This document shows positions 60,299 through 64,000 of a DNA stretch of 64,000 bases, piece by piece (within the stretch, counting starts at the first letter, position 1; each line of letters starts with the position of its first letter). The notes beneath the pieces were generated by a model that was given only the letters and a program-made list of their open reading frames with translations, did not search any database and was not told the DNA's origin. The DNA comes from JBLMZI01 sp050258755 (GTDB taxonomy: Bacteria > Bacillota > Syntrophomonadia > Syntrophomonadales > DTU052), in NCBI GenBank assembly GCA_050258755.1, contig JBLMZI010000011.1, positions 248,001-312,000 of the forward strand, read 5' to 3'. The translations under genes were made by a program, and so were the position numbers.

Positions 60299-62740
60299 GT
60301 GGACAGACCTTCAATATATCCGTTCGCACGCCGCCGAGGAGCGCGGGACGTTGAACCCGGAAACCGGCACCCCGGCCGGGTCATTGCCCTTTGGATTCAG
60401 CCCTGGCGGATGGTTTTAGGGCGTATTGATTGGAAAGCCTTTCTATTGGCTCTTTCGGCTTTGATCATGGGCCGAAGCTTTTTGCTCGGCGAGATTTTGC
60501 CGTTTGCCCCGGCCTTTCTGGCCGCTTTTTGGCCGCAGGATAAGCGGCGCGGCGGCTTGCTTCTGATAATGGCGCTTATCGGCATGGCAACCATCGCACG
60601 AGGGTGGCTGTTCTGGGGGAACCTGGCTGTGTTTGTTCTGGTAGCCATCGTTTTCAGTTCCTTCCGGTTTGATGGAACGCACTGGCTGACCCGGCCTGCG
60701 GTCGCCGCTGCGGTCGTGTTTGGCGCCAAGTCAATGGTGTTGCTGCTCTCCCAACTGAGCGTATATCGGGAAACCGTGGTCGGTTTTGAGGCCTTGATTG
60801 CGGCCGTTTTGACGTTTGTCTTTACGGTCGCCCGGCAGACGTTTGCCGAGCAAAAGGCGATCAGTGACTACAATCTGGAAGACGGCATCGCGGTAAGTGT
60901 TTTCGGCATTGGTTTGATTATGGGGATTTCGGATCTCTACTTTTTCGGTCTTTCTTTGACAGGGATTCTGGGACGGTGTTCAATTCTGGCCGCCGCCTAT
61001 TTTACCGGAGCGGCCGGTGCCGTGATGGTTGCGGTGGCCGCGGCGGTCATCCCGTCGGTCGCCACGGTGACCGTCCCGAAGGGGTTAGCGGTCTTTGCCG
61101 CCGCGGGCTTGTTATCCGGCCTTTTTCGGATTTTCGGCAGGCCGGGCGTTATCCTGGGTTTTATCGTCGGGGATCTGCTGCTCTCGGTCTTTATTACTGG
61201 ACCGGATCAACTGGTTTCAGGTCTCTGGGAAACCGGGGTCGCCATTCTGCTTTTTATCCCGCTTTCCTATCTATTTGACACTTCAAAAACAGCGCTGCCG
61301 TTTTTCGGGCACCGGGTACGCGGCCGGCGTCCTGATCAGGTCGAGGCCCATGTACGGGAAATCAGTTTTGAGCGGATGAATGGACTGGCCAAAGTGTTTG
61401 ATGAAATCGCCATGACGTTTGCCGCAGATGAGCCGGCGCCGGATCAGGGGCAAGAGCCGGAGACGCACCGGGTCGGGAGTGTGTTTCAGGCGATGGCGGA
61501 CAACTTCTGCCAGCCGTGCGCCCTGTTCCGAACCTGCTGGGAAAATGAATTCTACCATACTTATCGCGATTTCTTTAATCTGTTCAGCCTGGCCGAGATG
61601 CGAGGGAGGGTTGAGCATGAGGACATACCGGTCAGTTTGCGCAAACGGTGTGTTCGGCCCAGGGAGTTAGCGACCGCGGTCAACGGCGCGGTCGCCACAG
61701 CGCGGGTAACCGATTACTGGGAAGAACGGCTGGCCGAATCCAAGGTTGTGCTGGCCCGCCAGCTGCGCGGCGTGGGCGGCGTGATTCGAAACCTTGCAAA
61801 GGAAATCGGCGTCCAGGAAGCGGTTGACTGGGACCTGCAGGAATTGGTGAACCGGGAAGGGAAAAAAGCCGGGATTCCAGTTGTTAATATTGTCCCGCTG
61901 CGCAAAGGGCCGGGGGAAGTGGTGTTAAAGGTAACCGCGGACGAGTGCTCGGATCGGGATGCCTGCGAGACCATGATTGCACCGGGCCTTTCGGGTCTAT
62001 TAGGAGAACGGTTTGAGGTCAGCCAGCGTAAGTGTCCGCGTGATGGCAAAGGATTGTGTGAGTTTACGCTCGCGCGTTCTTTCCGGTATCAAGTGACCTG
62101 CGGACTGGCACAGCTCGCCCGGGAGGAGGTTTCCGGGGACAGCTTGAGTATTGCGACGCTGAAGGACGGCCGGGAATTGATCGTCGTGAGCGATGGGATG
62201 GGCGTTGGCAAGCTTGCGGCCCGGGAAAGCCGGGCTACCGTGAATCTGCTGGAGGAGATGTTTCACTCCGGATTTGCTCCTGAAATCGCACTGCGGACGG
62301 TCAATGCGGTATTAATGCTGCGCAACAGCAGTGAAAGCTTTTCCACGGTTGACCTGGCATTGATCAATCTGTACAGCGGCGAAGTCGACTTTGTAAAGAT
62401 CGGTGCGGTGCCATCTTTTTTAAAGCGCGGGCGCCGGGTCGGGGTGGTTGCTTCGGATGGGCTGCCGCTGGGTGTTTTTGAAGATATCGAGTTCCCGGCG
62501 GAACACCGGATTATGATGCCGGGCGATATGCTGGTGATGGTGACCGACGGGGTGCTGGATACCGGCGAAATCGAAGAAGAGCGCGAAGGATGGCTGCGCC
62601 GGTATTTGAGCGAAACCGACGAAGACGACCCCCAGAAGCTGGCCGAGATGATTACTAATTTAGCGCTGGGCCGGGCACGAGGCAAGCCCAGAGACGATAT
62701 GACGGTGGTTTGCGCTCATCTTGAACCCCATAACGAATGA
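60299..62740 (+). CDS. spoIIE: Stage II sporulation protein E (PP2C-type phosphatase)
   Basis: 813 residues. An N-terminal membrane domain of about ten helices (to about residue 330), a central region with a Cys-rich NFCQPCALFRTCW segment, and a C-terminal PPM/SpoIIE phosphatase domain (IVVSDGMGVGKLAARESRATVNLLEEM, then MVTDGVLD and DDMTVVCAHL with metal aspartates). It dephosphorylates SpoIIAA-P, freeing sigma-F, and localises to the polar septum. The start is GTG 60299, with GGGAGGGGG upstream. tilS follows, as in Bacillus. Confidence 0.96.
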   Translation: MDRPSIYPFARRRGARDVEPGNRHPGRVIALWIQPWRMVLGRIDWKAFLLALSALIMGRSFLLGEILPFAPAFLAAFWPQDKRRGGLLLIMALIGMATIARGWLFWGNLAVFVLVAIVFSSFRFDGTHWLTRPAVAAAVVFGAKSMVLLLSQLSVYRETVVGFEALIAAVLTFVFTVARQTFAEQKAISDYNLEDGIAVSVFGIGLIMGISDLYFFGLSLTGILGRCSILAAAYFTGAAGAVMVAVAAAVIPSVATVTVPKGLAVFAAAGLLSGLFRIFGRPGVILGFIVGDLLLSVFITGPDQLVSGLWETGVAILLFIPLSYLFDTSKTALPFFGHRVRGRRPDQVEAHVREISFERMNGLAKVFDEIAMTFAADEPAPDQGQEPETHRVGSVFQAMADNFCQPCALFRTCWENEFYHTYRDFFNLFSLAEMRGRVEHEDIPVSLRKRCVRPRELATAVNGAVATARVTDYWEERLAESKVVLARQLRGVGGVIRNLAKEIGVQEAVDWDLQELVNREGKKAGIPVVNIVPLRKGPGEVVLKVTADECSDRDACETMIAPGLSGLLGERFEVSQRKCPRDGKGLCEFTLARSFRYQVTCGLAQLAREEVSGDSLSIATLKDGRELIVVSDGMGVGKLAARESRATVNLLEEMFHSGFAPEIALRTVNAVLMLRNSSESFSTVDLALINLYSGEVDFVKIGAVPSFLKRGRRVGVVASDGLPLGVFEDIEFPAEHRIMMPGDMLVMVTDGVLDTGEIEEEREGWLRRYLSETDEDDPQKLAEMITNLALGRARGKPRDDMTVVCAHLEPHNE

Positions 62741-62748
62741 AACCCCCT

Positions 62749-62773
62749 GCCGGTTTAACCGGCTTTCTTTTTT
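62749..62773 (+). terminator. Terminator of spoIIE
   Basis: GCCGGTT-T-AACCGGC followed by TTTCTTTTTT. Confidence 0.9.
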
Positions 62774-62904
62774 CGGATGAAGCTGCGTCCCGCCCAATTG
62801 CTTCAGCACGATTGGGAACGGCCGACAGTGCGCCTTTCTGGTTTTCAGTTCAGGAAACGATTAAGATGGTTCTATAAAGGCATGATCGGAGCAGGAGGAT
62901 CAGC

Positions 62905-64000
62905 GTGCTTGATAAAGTTCAGGCTTTCATCGTGCGGCACCACATGATCAAAGCTGGCGATCGGGTCCTGGCGGCGGTGTCCGGCGGACCGGATTCGGTC
63001 TCGATGCTTCATGTGCTGCTCGAACTGGCTCGGAAAGAAGGGTTTTCGGTTTGTGCCGCGCATCTGAACCACAAGCTTCGGCTTCAAGCGGATCAGGAAG
63101 CTGAATTTGTGGCGGATTTTTGCGCCCGGCGCGGGGTCGAGCTGTTGGCTGCCGAAGCGAACGTCGCCGAACTCGCCCAAAGTCAGGGGATATCGATTGA
63201 GATGGCTGGGCGGGAAGCGCGGTACCGTTTCCTGCGGCAGGCCGCCGAGGAACTGAACGCTCAGAAAATTGCCACAGCGCACCACCTTGACGACCAGGCG
63301 GAAACGGTGTTGATGCGGCTGATTCAGGGGGCTTCGGTACAGGGAATGCAAGGCATTGCGCCGGTGCGCGGCAACCTGATCCGGCCGCTTTTAGGGGTGA
63401 AGCGATACGAAATTGAACGCTATTTGGCCGGCGAAGCCTTAACATATTGTATTGATTTCTCCAACTATGATCAGAATTATCTTAGAAACCGGATTCGCCA
63501 TGAATTGCTGCCGCTGCTGCACGAAAGCTATAATCCGGCGATCACGGATGCCCTCGGCCGATTCGCTGAAACGGTTCGGGTGGAGAATCAGGAATGGCAG
63601 CTGCGGGTCGCGGATGCGTTAGACCGGCTGAATCGGGTGGAGACCTTGTCCGATGTCAGCGTGGATGCGGCCGCACTGGCGGGTATGGACCGGGCGCTGC
63701 GCGGCCGGGTGCTTTTTGAGCTGCTGCACCAATGCGGGGCCCGGCGGCCCGGCCAGGCGGATCTGACCAGACTGTCGGATTTGCTCAGCCGGAATGAGAC
63801 CGGGCGGATGGTCCCGGTGTCGGGCGGCCTGAAAGCGGGACTGGACTATGGCCGGCTCAGAGTGTATAAAGGAAAGCCTGCTGAACCGGCTGCCTTTTGT
63901 TACCCGGTCGAGGTGCCCGGTACGGTGCTGGTGCCGGAAATAGGGCTGCGTTTCGACTTTCGGCTGCTTGAAGCCGGCAGCCCGGGTACAGCCGGCACAA
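62905..64000 (+). CDS. tilS: tRNA(Ile)-lysidine synthase, 3' end beyond the window
   Basis: At least 365 codons, open to the window edge. GTG 62905 follows GCAGGAGGA. SGGPDS (residues 26-31) is the PP-loop ATP-binding motif; AAHLNHKLR, TAHHLDDQAETVLMRL and RNRIRHELLPLL are conserved TilS segments. It converts the CAU-anticodon cytidine of tRNA-Ile2 to lysidine, which is essential for AUA decoding. The C-terminal substrate-recognition domain is only partly present. Confidence 0.95.
   Translation, partial: MLDKVQAFIVRHHMIKAGDRVLAAVSGGPDSVSMLHVLLELARKEGFSVCAAHLNHKLRLQADQEAEFVADFCARRGVELLAAEANVAELAQSQGISIEMAGREARYRFLRQAAEELNAQKIATAHHLDDQAETVLMRLIQGASVQGMQGIAPVRGNLIRPLLGVKRYEIERYLAGEALTYCIDFSNYDQNYLRNRIRHELLPLLHESYNPAITDALGRFAETVRVENQEWQLRVADALDRLNRVETLSDVSVDAAALAGMDRALRGRVLFELLHQCGARRPGQADLTRLSDLLSRNETGRMVPVSGGLKAGLDYGRLRVYKGKPAEPAAFCYPVEVPGTVLVPEIGLRFDFRLLEAGSPGTAGT

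Noticed and set aside
1..64000. CRISPR arrays, insertion sequences or prophage genes
   Set aside because: No regularly spaced repeats, transposase or integrase motifs, or flanking terminal repeats were seen.

Overview
The window comes from an anaerobic, endospore-forming Firmicute (class Clostridia). It carries spoIIR, spoVT, a SpoVB-type flippase, yabP/yabQ and spoIIE in a conserved order, plus [FeFe]-hydrogenase maturases and a selenocysteine formate dehydrogenase. Genes are GC-rich, the regulatory gaps are AT-rich, and non-ATG starts with strong Shine-Dalgarno (SD) sequences are common. I cannot name the genus. The NADH-linked hydrogenase and formate dehydrogenase, formate channel, CoA-transferase and acyl-CoA dehydrogenase would suit a fermenter or syntroph. 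No rRNA, tRNA, CRISPR array, IS element or prophage was seen.

Region 1 (1-17650): the 3' end of a probable sigma-54 enhancer-binding protein, its likely binding sites, a sigma-54 promoter and an acyl-CoA:acetate-type CoA-transferase; then LysR, an EamA exporter, an XRE regulator with an acyl-CoA dehydrogenase, a membrane-bound LuxR regulator, cyclophilin, a QueG-like Fe-S protein, an ECF sigma/anti-sigma/polymer-forming-protein operon, a five-gene LIV-type ABC transporter and an rRNA methyltransferase.

Region 2 (17680-36530): a Fic protein, then a housekeeping and sporulation backbone like that of Bacillus: spoIIR, ispE, a GntR regulator, a MobA-like transferase, glmU, prs, ctc, pth, a Fin-like protein, mfd, spoVT, spoVB-like, mazG, hup, rqcP, yabP, yabQ, a small HTH protein, divIC, an S1 protein and ppx. 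Sequence matches to sigma-F (spoIIR), sigma-G (spoVT) and sigma-E (yabP) promoters fit a sporulation timetable.

Region 3 (36530-60063): an energy-metabolism block lies between the ppx/S1 end of the backbone and spoIIE. It holds carbonic anhydrase, two tandem aspartases, a HicB-like protein, Fe/Mn-SOD, an NhaC-family antiporter, hydE-hydG-hydF (minus strand), a TM1266-type regulator, a MarR regulator, then two mirror-image operons. The first is a NuoE-like and NuoF-like pair plus selenocysteine FdhA, followed by FocA and a MoeA homologue. The second is a paralogous NuoE/NuoF pair plus [FeFe] HydA, followed by a lone ECF S-component. Both operons share the upstream palindrome TGTGT-TWAG-ACACA. 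The simplest reading is one duplicated NADH module serving two electron outlets, H2 and formate, probably under common control.

Region 4 (60064-64000): spoIIE, behind a Spo0A-type promoter with a 21-bp spacer, and the start of tilS, which runs off the window.
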